From Roseobacter sp. MH60115 (GTDB lineage: Bacteria > Pseudomonadota > Alphaproteobacteria > Rhodobacterales > Rhodobacteraceae): 64,000 nucleotides of DNA. The stretch's first letter is position 1. Each line of letters begins with the position of its first letter. Positions 26,841 to 36,469 of this stretch are shown piece after piece. The DNA lies in contig NZ_JADOBQ010000002.1 in assembly GCF_015644665.1 (NCBI RefSeq), positions 890,931-954,930 of the forward strand, in the 5' to 3' direction. The position numbers were made by a program, and so were the translations under genes. A model generated the notes under the pieces. The model was not told where the DNA came from and searched no databases. It saw only the letters and a list, made by a program, of their open reading frames with translations.

Positions 26841-27485
26841 ATGCCTGACGATATATCTGTAAAAATCTGCGGTCTGCGCACGCCCGAAGATGTCGCGGCG
26901 GTGGCCGGGGCCGGCGCGTCTTATTGTGGGTTTACCTTCTTCACCAAATCCCCGCGCAGCATCGGCTTTGAGGACGCGCGGGCGCTGGCGATAGCGGCAC
27001 CGCCGGGCCTTGCCAAGGTTGCGCTGACGGTCGATGCAGATGATGCCTTTCTGGATGATCTCACCCGACAGGTCCCGCTCGACATGCTGCAATTGCATGG
27101 GCATGAAACGCCTGAGCGTGTCGCGGCGATCAAGGCACGGTACGGATTGCCGGCGATGAAGGCGGTGGGGATTGCTGACGCGGACGATCTTGCAGAGCTT
27201 GATCGGTATCTGACCGTGGCGGACCAGATTCTGGTCGATGCGAAGCCGCCCAAGACATCTGAGCTGCCGGGCGGGAATGGGCTCACCTTTGACTGGCGGC
27301 TTGTCGCGGGGCGCCGGTGGCCGGTGCCGTGGATGCTGGCGGGGGGGCTGACCCCGGACAATGTTGCCGAAGCCATTGCCTTGACCGGCGCGAAACAGGT
27401 GGATGTGGCGTCCGGCGTCGAGCTCGCGCCGGGGGTCAAGGATCACGATGTGGTCCGCAGCTTCGTGCACGCGGCCAAGGCATGA
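26841..27485 (+). CDS. trpF: phosphoribosylanthranilate isomerase
   Basis: 214 residues, a TIM barrel of tryptophan synthesis. The catalytic cysteine is in [12 protein letters not shown], and the Asp general acid is in [16 protein letters not shown]. The phosphate-binding loop is [12 protein letters not shown], ending in VDVASGVE. The start is placed at [12 protein letters not shown]. It overlaps the GNAT gene by 4 bases, which then leads to trpB. Confidence 0.95.
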   Translation: MPDDISVKICGLRTPEDVAAVAGAGASYCGFTFFTKSPRSIGFEDARALAIAAPPGLAKVALTVDADDAFLDDLTRQVPLDMLQLHGHETPERVAAIKARYGLPAMKAVGIADADDLAELDRYLTVADQILVDAKPPKTSELPGGNGLTFDWRLVAGRRWPVPWMLAGGLTPDNVAEAIALTGAKQVDVASGVELAPGVKDHDVVRSFVHAAKA

Positions 27486-27931
27486 TGGTCACCTTCCGCC
27501 CGGCGGAGCGTCACGAGGTCGCGGCCATTGTCGCGTTACTGCAGGACGATATGCTGGGATCTGCCCGGGAAGGCAGCGACCTTGAAACCTATCTTGCGGC
27601 CTTCGACTGGATGACGACCGAGGGCGGCAACCAGCTTATCGTAGGTGCACACGGCACTCGGGTTGTGGCCACCTATCAGCTGACCTTCATCTCGGGCCTT
27701 TCGCTGCGCGCCGCACGCCGCGCACAGATTGAAAGCGTGCGGGTGTCCAGCGATCTGCGCGGGCAGGGGATCGGCCACCGGATGATTGAGGACGCGGTGC
27801 AGCGCGCCAGGGAAGCTGGATGCAGTCTGATCCAGCTCACCATGAACAAAAGCCGCACCGACAGCGCGCGGTTCTACGGCGACCTTGGCTTTACCCCTTC
27901 GCACATCGGGTATAAACGCAATCTGATCTGA
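27482..27931 (+). CDS. GNAT-family N-acetyltransferase
   Basis: 149 residues. The acetyl-CoA binding motif A is visible as [20 protein letters not shown] (RGQGIG). The C-terminal [15 protein letters not shown] is the usual substrate-side signature of small-molecule or peptide acetyltransferases. It overlaps trpF (ATGA) and lies 14 bases before trpB, so it is co-expressed with tryptophan genes although no tryptophan-related role is known for it. Substrate unknown. Confidence 0.88.
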   Translation: MMVTFRPAERHEVAAIVALLQDDMLGSAREGSDLETYLAAFDWMTTEGGNQLIVGAHGTRVVATYQLTFISGLSLRAARRAQIESVRVSSDLRGQGIGHRMIEDAVQRAREAGCSLIQLTMNKSRTDSARFYGDLGFTPSHIGYKRNLI

Positions 27932-27945
27932 CAGGAGTGCGCGGG

Positions 27946-29178
27946 ATGGCAAACGATCTTTTCAATTCCTTCATGACCGGCCCGGATGAAAACGGACGGT
28001 TCGGCGATTTTGGCGGGCGGTTCGTATCCGAGACGCTGATGCCGCTGATCCTTGAGCTGGAAGCGCAATACGAAAAAGCCAAGACTGACGATAGCTTCTG
28101 GGCTGAGATGAACCACCTCTGGACCCATTACGTGGGTCGGCCCAGCCCGCTTTACCTCGCCGAGCGCCTGACCGCGCATCTGGGCGGCGCCAAGGTCTAC
28201 ATGAAGCGGGACGAGCTCAACCACACTGGCGCGCATAAGATCAACAACGTGCTGGGCCAGATCATCCTGGCGCGCCGCATGGGCAAGACCCGGATCATCG
28301 CCGAAACCGGCGCGGGCCAGCACGGCGTGGCCACCGCCACCGTCTGCGCCAAATTCGGGCTGAAGTGCGTGGTCTACATGGGCGCGCATGACGTCGAGCG
28401 TCAGGCACCGAACGTCTTCCGCATGCGCCTTTTGGGCGCCGAAGTGGTGCCCGTGACCTCCGGGCGTGGCACGCTCAAGGATGCGATGAACGATGCGCTG
28501 CGCGATTGGGTGACCAATGTGCGCGACACCTTCTATTGCATTGGCACCGTCGCTGGTCCGCACCCCTATCCGGCGATGGTCCGTGATTTCCAGTCGATCA
28601 TCGGTAAGGAGGTCCGCGAACAGATGACCGCCGCCGAGGGTCGTTTTCCCGATACGGTGATTGCTGCCATCGGGGGCGGGTCGAACGCGATGGGTCTTTT
28701 TTACCCGTTCCTTGACGACAAGGAGGTTGGCATCATTGGTGTTGAGGCGGGCGGCAAGGGCGTGAATGCCAAGATGGAGCATTGCGCGTCGCTGACCGGT
28801 GGCCGCCCTGGCGTGCTGCACGGCAACCGCACTTATCTGCTGCAGGACGATGACGGCCAGATCCTCGAAGGGTTTTCGATCTCCGCCGGGCTCGACTATC
28901 CCGGCATCGGTCCGGAGCACGCCTGGCTGCACGAGATCGGGCGCGCGGAGTATGTCGCGATCACGGACAAAGAGGCGCTGGAGGCCTTCCAGCTCTGCTG
29001 CGAACTCGAAGGCATCATCCCGGCGCTGGAACCCTCTCACGCGCTCGCCCATGTCACGAAGATCGCGCCTGAGCTGCCTAAGGATCACATTATCTGCATG
29101 AACATGTGTGGCCGTGGCGACAAGGATATCTTCACCGTCGCCAAGGCGCTCGGTTTTGAGATGGGTGAATTCGCCTGA
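27946..29178 (+). CDS. trpB: tryptophan synthase beta subunit
   Basis: 410 residues, a PLP fold II enzyme joining indole and serine. The PLP lysine is Lys98 in HTGAHKINN, with the glycine loop GGGSNAMG and catalytic Glu in [13 protein letters not shown] at 27933-27937 sets ATG 27946; the in-frame GTG at 27937 overlaps that site. The partner trpA is 9 kb away on the other strand. Confidence 0.97.
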   Translation: MANDLFNSFMTGPDENGRFGDFGGRFVSETLMPLILELEAQYEKAKTDDSFWAEMNHLWTHYVGRPSPLYLAERLTAHLGGAKVYMKRDELNHTGAHKINNVLGQIILARRMGKTRIIAETGAGQHGVATATVCAKFGLKCVVYMGAHDVERQAPNVFRMRLLGAEVVPVTSGRGTLKDAMNDALRDWVTNVRDTFYCIGTVAGPHPYPAMVRDFQSIIGKEVREQMTAAEGRFPDTVIAAIGGGSNAMGLFYPFLDDKEVGIIGVEAGGKGVNAKMEHCASLTGGRPGVLHGNRTYLLQDDDGQILEGFSISAGLDYPGIGPEHAWLHEIGRAEYVAITDKEALEAFQLCCELEGIIPALEPSHALAHVTKIAPELPKDHIICMNMCGRGDKDIFTVAKALGFEMGEFA

Positions 29179-29785
29179 CCCACGCCTGATCTCGATCCTG
29201 ACCTTGATTGCTTTCGCGGCAAGAGGGGTGAGGATGAAACGGATTGTCGGCAATTGCGCTGTTTGGGCCTCTGCGCTGGCGGCTGCGGCGCAAATCCCGA
29301 AAGATATTGTGTACCGGATCTCTACGTCCTTGGCCAACCCAGTACCACCGTCCCAGTTGGGTCTCGACTAGCTTTCGGCGCTCGCGGCGCGCCGGTTTCT
29401 TTTGCGCCGCATGGTGGCCTTCAACGAGCTCAACGACAGCTACGGCGATGATCTTGGGCAGGGCTGTGTCGGTTTCGGCTTCGCGATTCCGGGAAACGAC
29501 CATGATGCCTTGCGGCTTGAGCTTTCAGAAGGTGATGCCGCCCAGATCGAAATCTCGAGTTGGCAGGTCAGCGGTCACAGTCGTCACACACGAATGGCAG
29601 AAGGATCGGGTTGACGGCTGGACTTCCCGGGCACCGGTGGCTGCAAGCTGTAGCGCATGGCGGCGTGCAGGTGGCCGACCCGGATCGGGCCTGCAAAGCC
29701 AGCATGTGCGGTTCTGAACGGCCTGAGTTTTCCCGCAGCCGCCAGATTGACCGTGCGGCACGGCAGTCTCAGATCAGATAACGCC
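29179..29785. other. 607-base region without a supported gene; possible decayed coding sequence
   Basis: No frame is convincing over its length. A 45-codon frame from 29234 (AGAGG upstream) ends at a TAG (29369-29371). The same frame then continues open to 29614 with protein-like composition, including FNELNDSYGDD and DALRLELSEGDAAQIEISSW. This could be one gene broken by a nonsense change, or chance. Nothing recognisable was found in the last 170 bases. Confidence 0.3.
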
Positions 29786-30160
29786 TCAGACGGTCAAAGC
29801 ATGGGTTTCGAGAACTTCCAGCGGAACGATTTCCAACGCGCGCTTGTGCGTTGCGGCCAGATGCACTTGTGGCGCGCAACCCTCGTCGTGGGCCTGCAGG
29901 AATCGTCCCGCGCAGAGGCACCAGCTATCGCCCGCCTTCAGGCCCTGAAAGCCGAATTCCGGGCGCGGGGTGCTGAGGTCGTTGCCGACGTATTTCGAAT
30001 AGGCAAGAAATTCCTCCGTCATCACCGCACAGACGGTGTGGCTGCCCTGATCCGCCGCGCAGGTGTTGCAGTGGCCATCGCGGAAGAACCCTGTCACCGG
30101 GTCTGACCCGCAGAGGGCCAGCGATCCTCCCAGTACATTGAGGCTGTCGTCTTTCTCCAT
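29786..30160 (-). CDS. DUF2237 family protein
   Basis: 124 residues from ATG 30160, which is preceded by GGAGGAGAGG. The N-terminal NVLGGSLALCGSDPVTGFFRDG and C-terminal GDSWCLCAGRFLQAH segments with conserved cysteines are typical of DUF2237. Members are small cytosolic proteins of unknown function found in bacteria and algae. Five to six cysteines suggest metal or redox involvement. It lies 10 bases downstream of the serine hydrolase and is probably in its operon. Confidence 0.85.
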   Translation of the reverse strand: MEKDDSLNVLGGSLALCGSDPVTGFFRDGHCNTCAADQGSHTVCAVMTEEFLAYSKYVGNDLSTPRPEFGFQGLKAGDSWCLCAGRFLQAHDEGCAPQVHLAATHKRALEIVPLEVLETHALTV

Positions 30161-30170
30161 CCTCTCCTCC

Positions 30171-31334
30171 TTACGTTTTGTCGGCGATGGCGCGGAACAT
30201 CTCGATGTTGCTGCGTTGCACAGCCTTGTCACGAAACTGCGGATCGACTGCGGTCAGCGCGATCACGATACCCTGTTCCTCATTGATGTAGAGGTATTGG
30301 CCGTAAATGCCACGCCCCATGTACTCGCGGGGACGCGCATCGCGGGGCATCCACCACTGATATCCATAGCCGTATTGATCCGTGGCTGTCGGTGCCGATG
30401 CGGTTGTCGAGGCGATCACCCATGCCTCCGGCACCACCTGCCGACCGTGCCACCGCCCGTGCTGCAGGAACATCTGGCCAAAGCGCGCGTAGTCGCGGGT
30501 CGTGCCGTTGAACCCGCCCAGTACAAAGGCCACACCGGTGCCATCGGTCAGGTAGTAGGGTTCCTGCTCCACGCCCAGCGGCGCGACGATCTTCTCACTC
30601 ATCAGGTCGATGACCGAACGCCCCGTGGCGCCGCGCAGCACCATGCCCAGCACATGGGTGTCGATCGAGACATATTGCCATTCGGAGCCGGGTGCCGCGA
30701 AAGTCTCGCTCAGCCCGGCGGCAAAGGCGTCCATCTCCGCACCCAGCGCCAGGACGCGGCCCATCCGGTTAATGTCCGAGTTCTTGTCGGTGTAATCCTC
30801 GTCGAATGTCACGCCGGTGGCCATGTTGAGGACATGCCGGATCGTGGTGCCATCATAGGCGCCGCCCTTCAGCGCGGGCGCATATCCGGTGACCGGATCG
30901 TCGAGCGAGACAATGACACCTTCATCCAGCAGAATACCGGTCAGCGCGGAGAGATAGCTTTTCGCCATGGACCAGCTGATGCGCAGATCGTCGGGGCGGG
31001 TGTCGAGGTAGTAGTTTTCATGGACCAGCTTGCCATCCTTCAGGACAACTACCGACGTCACCCGCCGATCACGAACAAACTGCTCAAAATCATCCGGCAG
31101 TGCGATGGCCGGTCCGGTGGGCAGTGTCGCGACCGGTCCTGTCCCCCGGCTGATCGGGCTGTGCAGGAACGCCTGGTCCATATGGCTGAAGTTCTGGGCG
31201 ATCCGGTCCGGCAGAAACAGGCTGTTCACCGCCATCAGGCGCGAAATCTCATCCCGTTTCCAGGCCCCGACCACCAGGGCGGCGAGGGCGAGCGCAAGCA
31301 TCAGCCGCAGCGCCCATTTCAAAAGTTTGCGCAT
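30171..31334 (-). CDS. serine hydrolase of the beta-lactamase/penicillin-binding class C family
   Basis: 387 residues. One N-terminal membrane anchor or uncleaved signal (ALRLMLALALAALVVGAW, residues ~8-26) precedes a beta-lactamase-like domain. The active-site SxxK is in SWSMAKSYLSAL, the Tyr motif in the Y-x-S/N position is less clear, and YGYGYQWWMPRD resembles the C-terminal region of esterase EstB-like members. It probably acts in the periplasm on an ester, peptide or amide. It is 3 bases from the DUF2332 gene upstream, within a pth-DUF2332-hydrolase-DUF2237 run. Confidence 0.85.
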   Translation of the reverse strand: MRKLLKWALRLMLALALAALVVGAWKRDEISRLMAVNSLFLPDRIAQNFSHMDQAFLHSPISRGTGPVATLPTGPAIALPDDFEQFVRDRRVTSVVVLKDGKLVHENYYLDTRPDDLRISWSMAKSYLSALTGILLDEGVIVSLDDPVTGYAPALKGGAYDGTTIRHVLNMATGVTFDEDYTDKNSDINRMGRVLALGAEMDAFAAGLSETFAAPGSEWQYVSIDTHVLGMVLRGATGRSVIDLMSEKIVAPLGVEQEPYYLTDGTGVAFVLGGFNGTTRDYARFGQMFLQHGRWHGRQVVPEAWVIASTTASAPTATDQYGYGYQWWMPRDARPREYMGRGIYGQYLYINEEQGIVIALTAVDPQFRDKAVQRSNIEMFRAIADKT

Positions 31335-31337
31335 GTC

Positions 31338-32387
31338 TCAGCCTGTATCCCGTGCCCCGTCCCAGCGTATCCAGCGACCATGGAAATCGGCACGTCCCAG
31401 ATGCAGGGTGATATCGCCGGGCCAGAGCCGGAGCACCAGTGCGGCGCCGATACCGCCGGTGGTGTCCCCATCGCTTTCCATCGAGAGCCAAGCCAGCGGG
31501 CGGGTCGGTGTCGCCGTCGCCCCGGCGGTCTCGATCATTTCCTGGCCGCGGGCCTGAACGTCAGCGGGAAAATACTGCCAGGCAACCGTGTGCTGGATCA
31601 GATGCAGATGACCTTCGGGCGCCGATGCCAGACGGGTTGCCAACCAATCGATCGCATCGCCTCGGTGAACCGGCGCATCGGTCACCGCAGCAGCGGCGCG
31701 GGTGAGCGCCAGACGCTCCGGTTGGTCGGGCCAGAGATAGGCGGTCAGGCGCAACAGATCCTGTGGGTCACTGGGATCAAGCGGGTTCAGATCGACGCCC
31801 GCGCGCTCTGCAACGACGGGGCGGATGTGCGGAGGCAGGGGACCGGTCCAGTCGGGGGTGAGGGTGATCACCGGGTCGGGTGGTGTCATCTCCACGCCCG
31901 GCAGAGACAGCCCATAGCGGTCCCACATCAGGTTCAGCCCCGCACTGGCGCCCAACTCCGAGACCATGAAGGGCAGGTCAAAGTGGTCCGCCGTCACGGC
32001 CGCCCCCGCGATCAGCGCAGCGGAGCGGCGCACTTCGTTGGTTTGAGGCGGGCTTTCCACCCAGTCGAGCATGAAGGCTTCGTGTTGGTCGAGCGCCTCC
32101 AGAACGCCCTCGCGCAATGCCTCATCGCTGACCTGTGCCGGGGGGTAGAGGGCCGCCAGCTCCGGCGCGCGCGCGGTGAGGACCAGCGCATGCAGTCCCC
32201 CCGCAGTGCGCAGGGGCAGGGAGGCGCCCGCAGGCCCGATGTCTCCGTCAAATTGTGCCAAGCGCTGTGCCAGAGCGCTGTCCGTCGGCCAGTGTTCCGC
32301 CAGGATCCGCAGCAACCGCCCCATGAAAGGGGACCCCATGCGTTCGCAACTGATGGCCTGATGCTGAAAGGCCTCTGCCAGCATCAC
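31338..32387 (-). CDS. DUF2332 family protein
   Basis: 349 residues, cytosolic. The N-terminal AEAFQHQAISCERMGSPFM and LYPP segments and the central SELGASAGLNLMWDRYG motif are typical of DUF2332. That family has no established function, though the GASAGLNL segment resembles a nucleotide- or SAM-binding loop. Its start overlaps the pth stop (ATGA), so the two are coupled. Confidence 0.85.
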   Translation of the reverse strand: MMLAEAFQHQAISCERMGSPFMGRLLRILAEHWPTDSALAQRLAQFDGDIGPAGASLPLRTAGGLHALVLTARAPELAALYPPAQVSDEALREGVLEALDQHEAFMLDWVESPPQTNEVRRSAALIAGAAVTADHFDLPFMVSELGASAGLNLMWDRYGLSLPGVEMTPPDPVITLTPDWTGPLPPHIRPVVAERAGVDLNPLDPSDPQDLLRLTAYLWPDQPERLALTRAAAAVTDAPVHRGDAIDWLATRLASAPEGHLHLIQHTVAWQYFPADVQARGQEMIETAGATATPTRPLAWLSMESDGDTTGGIGAALVLRLWPGDITLHLGRADFHGRWIRWDGARDTG

Positions 32388-33076
32388 CGGAAACGCTCGA
32401 TGAGTTTTTGCAGCGGTGATGCTGTTTCTTTCTTAGGGTTCGGCTCCGGGGGGGGCACTGGCTGCGGCTTTGCCGCCTTGGGGTTTTTTTGACCGGTGCC
32501 GGACCGTTGGGGCGAGACGCGCAATCCGACCGCATTCATGAATTTCGCCGCATCGCCGGTCGCCAGATCAGGCGCGCCGTCGCTGACACCGCGCAGCACG
32601 TCATCCAGCCAGTCCTCGTCCGCCTTTGCGAAATCGCGCAGCACATACCCCGGCACTGCGTCTTTGTGCCCCGGATGACCCACACCCAGACGCACCCGCG
32701 CATAGTCGGGCCCGATGTGTGCATGCACGGAGCGTAAACCGTTGTGCCCTGCATGCCCGCCGCCGACCTTATGCTTGACCTTACCGGGGGCGAGATCGAT
32801 CTCGTCGTGCAGGACAACGACATCTTCCGGCTCCAGCTTGTAAAACCGCATCGCGGCCTGCACCGACTGGCCGGAATTGTTCATGAAGGTCTCGGGTTTC
32901 AGCAGCACCGCCCGGTCAGCGCCAAAGCGCCCCTCGCTGATTGTGCCCTGATGCTTGCCCTTCCACGCCGGAAAGCCATGGTCCGCCGCGATCCGGTCCA
33001 GCGCCATGAACCCGATATTGTGCCGGTTTTTGCTGTATTTTGCACCCGGATTGCCCAGACCCACGATCAGCTTCAT
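32384..33076 (-). CDS. pth: peptidyl-tRNA hydrolase
   Basis: 230 residues. It recycles tRNA from drop-off peptidyl-tRNA. The N-terminal IVGLGNPGAKYSKNRHNIGF with catalytic His and the FMNNSGQSV and LHDEIDL motifs (catalytic Asp) are intact. About 35 C-terminal residues beyond the usual end are Pro/Lys-rich and probably disordered. It follows rplY, from which it is separated by a hairpin terminator, the usual rplY-pth pairing. Confidence 0.96.
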   Translation of the reverse strand: MKLIVGLGNPGAKYSKNRHNIGFMALDRIAADHGFPAWKGKHQGTISEGRFGADRAVLLKPETFMNNSGQSVQAAMRFYKLEPEDVVVLHDEIDLAPGKVKHKVGGGHAGHNGLRSVHAHIGPDYARVRLGVGHPGHKDAVPGYVLRDFAKADEDWLDDVLRGVSDGAPDLATGDAAKFMNAVGLRVSPQRSGTGQKNPKAAKPQPVPPPEPNPKKETASPLQKLIERFR

Positions 33077-33125
33077 GACAATGCTCCTTCATATTGCAGT
33101 GCAGCATAGCAAAGCAGGGGCGCAA

Positions 33126-33155
33126 ACGAAATACGGGGCCGCAAAGGGCCCCGTA
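33126..33155 (-). terminator. terminator between rplY and pth
   Basis: Read leftwards, TACGGGGCC and GGCCCCGTA (33155-33147 with 33140-33132) form a perfect 9-bp stem with a 6-base loop, then TTTCGTTT. It would limit read-through from rplY into pth. Confidence 0.8.
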
Positions 33156-33181
33156 CTTGTTTCAACCCACCAGGTGGAGGA

Positions 33182-33853
33182 TCAATCGTCGGCTTGCTCG
33201 CCGTCGGGTGCATCCATCTCCGTTGTGGGCACTTCATCCGCATCCACATCGGCATCCTCGTCTTCATCGTCCGCAGACGCCAGACCCGCAGGCGCGGAAA
33301 GCTGGGCAATCACAAAGTCACGGTCGATGGTCGGCTTGGCGCCTTCCGGCAGCGTGACCGAAGAAATCGTGACGTTGTCGCCAATCTCCATCTCCGAGAC
33401 GTCGATGGTGATGTGATCGGGGATATCGCCCGCGGTCACGATCAGCTCAACCTCGGGACGCACCAGCGTCAGCACGCCGCCTTTTTTCAGGCCGGGCGAG
33501 ACGTCTTCGCCTTCCACTTCAACCGCGATGAAGAGGTTGATCTTGGTGGTGCGGCGCAGGCGCATGAAATCGATGTGTGTCGGCAGGTCCTTGACCACGT
33601 GACGCTGCACGTCGCGGCAGATCACACGCACGTCGTCGTGGCCTTCTACCTTCATGTTGAACAGGGTCGACTTGAACCGGCCCGCGCGCAGCTTCTTGAT
33701 CAGCACGTTGAACGGAATGTTGATCGGCAGCGGGTCAACGTCGCCACCAAATACAATCCCAGGAACCATGCCATCGCGGCGTGCCTGACGAGCGGCGCCC
33801 TTGCCTGTCCCCGTCCGTTCCTGAGCTTCAAGATCCGGAATTGCTCCAGCCAT
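33182..33853 (-). CDS. rplY: 50S ribosomal protein L25/general stress protein Ctc
   Basis: 223 residues, the long CTC form: an N-terminal L25 domain (residues ~5-95) that binds 5S rRNA, and a C-terminal beta domain (residues ~100-190). The last 25 residues are very acidic ([13 protein letters not shown]), common in alphaproteobacterial members. It is followed by a hairpin terminator and pth. Confidence 0.94.
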   Translation of the reverse strand: MAGAIPDLEAQERTGTGKGAARQARRDGMVPGIVFGGDVDPLPINIPFNVLIKKLRAGRFKSTLFNMKVEGHDDVRVICRDVQRHVVKDLPTHIDFMRLRRTTKINLFIAVEVEGEDVSPGLKKGGVLTLVRPEVELIVTAGDIPDHITIDVSEMEIGDNVTISSVTLPEGAKPTIDRDFVIAQLSAPAGLASADDEDEDADVDADEVPTTEMDAPDGEQADD

Positions 33854-34002
33854 CTTTTGTCTCCAATATGTTAAGGGCGGGCCTCCTCCAAGGCTGTAGA
33901 CCCGCGTGAAGCCGCGCGTATAGACCGGTTTGTGGCCCGTGAAAAGAGGTTTTTCGCAGATGCTCTCTTGCAGGCGTCGCGCGCCCGTGTCACCGCTGGC
34001 AC

Positions 34003-35169
34003 ATGCGTTTGGTGAGCGATCTCTGGCTGTCCCGAAAATCAGTTGCTGGCTTCGTCATCGTTGGCGCGGCCTGGTCCAGCTATTTCGCCCAGATGCCGGT
34101 GATCAAGGCGGCCATCGGTGCCTCTGACGGGGTCTACGGCGCGGTCATGCTGCTGGCCTCTCTGGGCGCGCTTGCCGCCATGTGGCTGGCACCGCTGGCG
34201 CACCGGATCGCAGGTCGCTGGGCCTTGCCGCTGGGGGCAATGATCATGTCGGGCGGCATGCTGGGCGCGGGCATGTCCGCCGAGATCGTGGCCTTTGGAA
34301 TCGCGATGACCTGTGCCTCTGTCGGGGCCGGGATCACGGATGTTTTGGCCAACGTGCGGGTCTCCGAGATCGAGGAGACCAGTGGCCGCCACCTAATGAA
34401 CCTCAATCACGCGATGTTCTCCTTCACCTACGCGGGCTGTGCGCTGGCCACGGGCATCATGCGGGAGCTGGGTTGGTCGCCTGCGCAGGTCTTCACTGTC
34501 CTGATCGGGCTGACCGCGCTGGCAGGCTGGGTCATGCTGGAAAGACGTGCTCCCCCCATGCCAACGGACGAAACCCCGGACGATGCGCCGCTGCCGCATT
34601 TGCTGGTCTGGGGCGTCGGGGCGATCGTGATGGTCGCCTTCTTGACGGAGGCCGCGTCTGAGGGATGGTCGGCACTGCACCTGGAACGCACGCTGGGCGG
34701 CGGTCCGGCCGAAGGCGCGCTGGGGCCCGCGCTATTGGGGCTGAGCATGGGGATCGGGCGGCTTTCGGGGCACTTCCTGTCAGACCGGGTGCCGACCTTG
34801 CCCTTCATCACGGTGGCCTCCGTCGTCGCGGCGGCGGGGCTGATCCTGGTCGGGGGGGCACCGACGCTCTTTATGGCCTACATCGGTTTTGCCCTCACCG
34901 GTCTCGGCATTTCGGTGGTCGCCCCGCTGGCGCTTGCGCTGATCGGGCGGTTGGTTCCACCCAAGGCGCGCCTTGCCGCCATCAGCCGCGCCTCGGCGCT
35001 CGGCTACGCTGCGTTTTTCGTGAGCCCACCGCTGATGGGCTTCACCTCAGAAGCGCTTGGCCTGCGCGCGGGTTTCTGGGTGGTCGCTGCCCTGCTGTTG
35101 ATCTGCATTGCCGCGCTGGTGCCGGTGCTGGCCGCCCGTATCGCGGCCCGCGCGCAGCAGGCCTACTGA
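34003..35169 (+). CDS. MFS transporter
   Basis: 388 residues with about 12 membrane helices. The loop after helix 2 has a degenerate MFS motif ([11 protein letters not shown]), and the repeat appears in the second half ([10 protein letters not shown]). It resembles the small MFS group that includes fucose/sugar permease-like and YbjJ-type proteins; the substrate is not predictable. It ends 7 bases inside the convergent LldD-type gene. GTG 34012 is an alternative start; no good ribosome site was seen for either. Confidence 0.85.
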   Translation: MRLVSDLWLSRKSVAGFVIVGAAWSSYFAQMPVIKAAIGASDGVYGAVMLLASLGALAAMWLAPLAHRIAGRWALPLGAMIMSGGMLGAGMSAEIVAFGIAMTCASVGAGITDVLANVRVSEIEETSGRHLMNLNHAMFSFTYAGCALATGIMRELGWSPAQVFTVLIGLTALAGWVMLERRAPPMPTDETPDDAPLPHLLVWGVGAIVMVAFLTEAASEGWSALHLERTLGGGPAEGALGPALLGLSMGIGRLSGHFLSDRVPTLPFITVASVVAAAGLILVGGAPTLFMAYIGFALTGLGISVVAPLALALIGRLVPPKARLAAISRASALGYAAFFVSPPLMGFTSEALGLRAGFWVVAALLLICIAALVPVLAARIAARAQQAY

Positions 35170-36332
35170 TCCAGCCAGCGCCCCTCGAAATCTTCCGGAA
35201 TGAGCAGATTGTGCCGGCCAAGATCCTTCACACTGGTCTCGCCACAGAGCGCCATGGTCGTGTCCAGCTCCTTGTGGATTACTTCCAGTGCCCGCGTCAC
35301 ACCGGCCTGACCCATCGCGCCCAGACCATGCACAAAGGCACGCCCGATGTAGGTCCCCTTGGCCCCCAGGGCCAGCGCCTTGAGCACGTCCTGACCAGAG
35401 CGGATGCCGCTGTCCAGATGCACCTCGACCTTGTCACCGACCGCGTCCATGATGGAGGGCAGAACGCGGATCGAACTGAGCGCGCCATCGAGCTGCCGCC
35501 CGCCGTGGTTGGACACGATGATCGCATCCGCGCCGACCTGCAGCGCCATCCTGGCGTCTTCCGCATCCAGAATACCCTTGAGGATCAGCGGGCCGCCCCA
35601 CATTTTCTTGATCTCCTTGACCTCCTCCCAATTCAGCTGGGGATCAAAGCTCTCAGCCGCCCAGACGGAGAGAGAAGACAGATCGCTGATGCCATCGATG
35701 TGGCCGACGATATTGCCGAACTGGTGCCGTTTCGTCTTGGCCATGCCCGCAATCCAGCGCCACTTGGTGGCCAGGTTGGCGATATTGCCAATTGTCGGTC
35801 TGATCGGGATGGATAGCCCGTTCTTGATGTCCTTGTGGCGTTGTCCGAGGATCTGCAGGTCGAGCGTGACCACAAGCGCCGAACACTTCGCATCCTTGGC
35901 CCGCTGGATGATGTTCTTGATGAAGGTCTTGTCGCGCATGGCATAAAGCTGGAACCAGAAGGGTTTGCTGGTGTTCGCAGCCACATCTTCGATCGAACAA
36001 ATTGACATGGTGGAGAGCGTGAAGGGCACGCCAAAAGCCTCCGCTGCCTTGGCCGCGAGGATCTCACCATCCGCGTGTTGCATGCCGGTTGATCCGACCG
36101 GGGCCAGGGCCACCGGCATCGCCACATCCTCGCCGATCATCTGGCTGGCGGTCGAGCGGCCCGTCATGTCCACGGCCACGCGCTGGCGTAGCCTGATCTT
36201 CTCAAAGTCGGTGGTGTTCTCGCGAAAGGTCTGTTCCGTCCAACTGCCTGATTCCGCGTAGTCGTAGAACATACGGGGCACACGACGTTGGTGAAGCTTC
36301 TTGAGATCCTGGATCGTGGTGATTGTTGGCAT
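35163..36332 (-). CDS. lldD: FMN-dependent alpha-hydroxy-acid dehydrogenase (L-lactate dehydrogenase type)
   Basis: 389 residues from ATG 36332 (GAGGG upstream). A TIM barrel of the LldD/glycolate oxidase family. The FMN-binding loop and catalytic His are in IIVSNHGGRQLDGA, with GGPLILKGILDAEDA and the C-terminal RSGQDVLKALALGAKGTYIGR. The N-terminal RRVPRMFYDYAESGSWTEQT is typical of L-lactate dehydrogenases, but other 2-hydroxy acids remain possible. Its 3' end overlaps the MFS gene tail to tail. Confidence 0.88.
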   Translation of the reverse strand: MPTITTIQDLKKLHQRRVPRMFYDYAESGSWTEQTFRENTTDFEKIRLRQRVAVDMTGRSTASQMIGEDVAMPVALAPVGSTGMQHADGEILAAKAAEAFGVPFTLSTMSICSIEDVAANTSKPFWFQLYAMRDKTFIKNIIQRAKDAKCSALVVTLDLQILGQRHKDIKNGLSIPIRPTIGNIANLATKWRWIAGMAKTKRHQFGNIVGHIDGISDLSSLSVWAAESFDPQLNWEEVKEIKKMWGGPLILKGILDAEDARMALQVGADAIIVSNHGGRQLDGALSSIRVLPSIMDAVGDKVEVHLDSGIRSGQDVLKALALGAKGTYIGRAFVHGLGAMGQAGVTRALEVIHKELDTTMALCGETSVKDLGRHNLLIPEDFEGRWLDQ

Positions 36333-36414
36333 GGCACCCTCATATTGGTCAGTTTTGATTACCAATTCACCACAGAAAGATCAATCGACAAAAAGATGCG
36401 CGGGCTGACTTGAT

Positions 36415-36454
36415 TAGTGCGATATCGAACTATATGTAGTTCGATATCGCACTA
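36415..36454. promoter_or_regulatory. 40-bp palindrome, probable MarR operator of the acg-marR operon
   Basis: Two 18-bp arms, TAGTGCGATATCGAACTA (36415-36432) and its exact complement TAGTTCGATATCGCACTA (36437-36454), flank TATG. Each arm is itself a near-perfect dyad around CGATATCG, so the site offers two tandem MarR-sized operators. TTGATT (36410-36415) and TATGTA (36433-36438), 17 bases apart, could be the promoter, so the left operator would fill its spacer. It is 15 bases before the Acg gene. Confidence 0.75.
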
Positions 36455-36469
36455 TAAACAGAGAACACC

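Noticed and set aside
30063..32492. Open + strand frame of 809 codons
   Set aside because: It lies antisense to DUF2237, the serine hydrolase and DUF2332, all with clear family motifs and ribosome sites. Its Arg/His/Gln-rich composition is that of a high-GC shadow frame.
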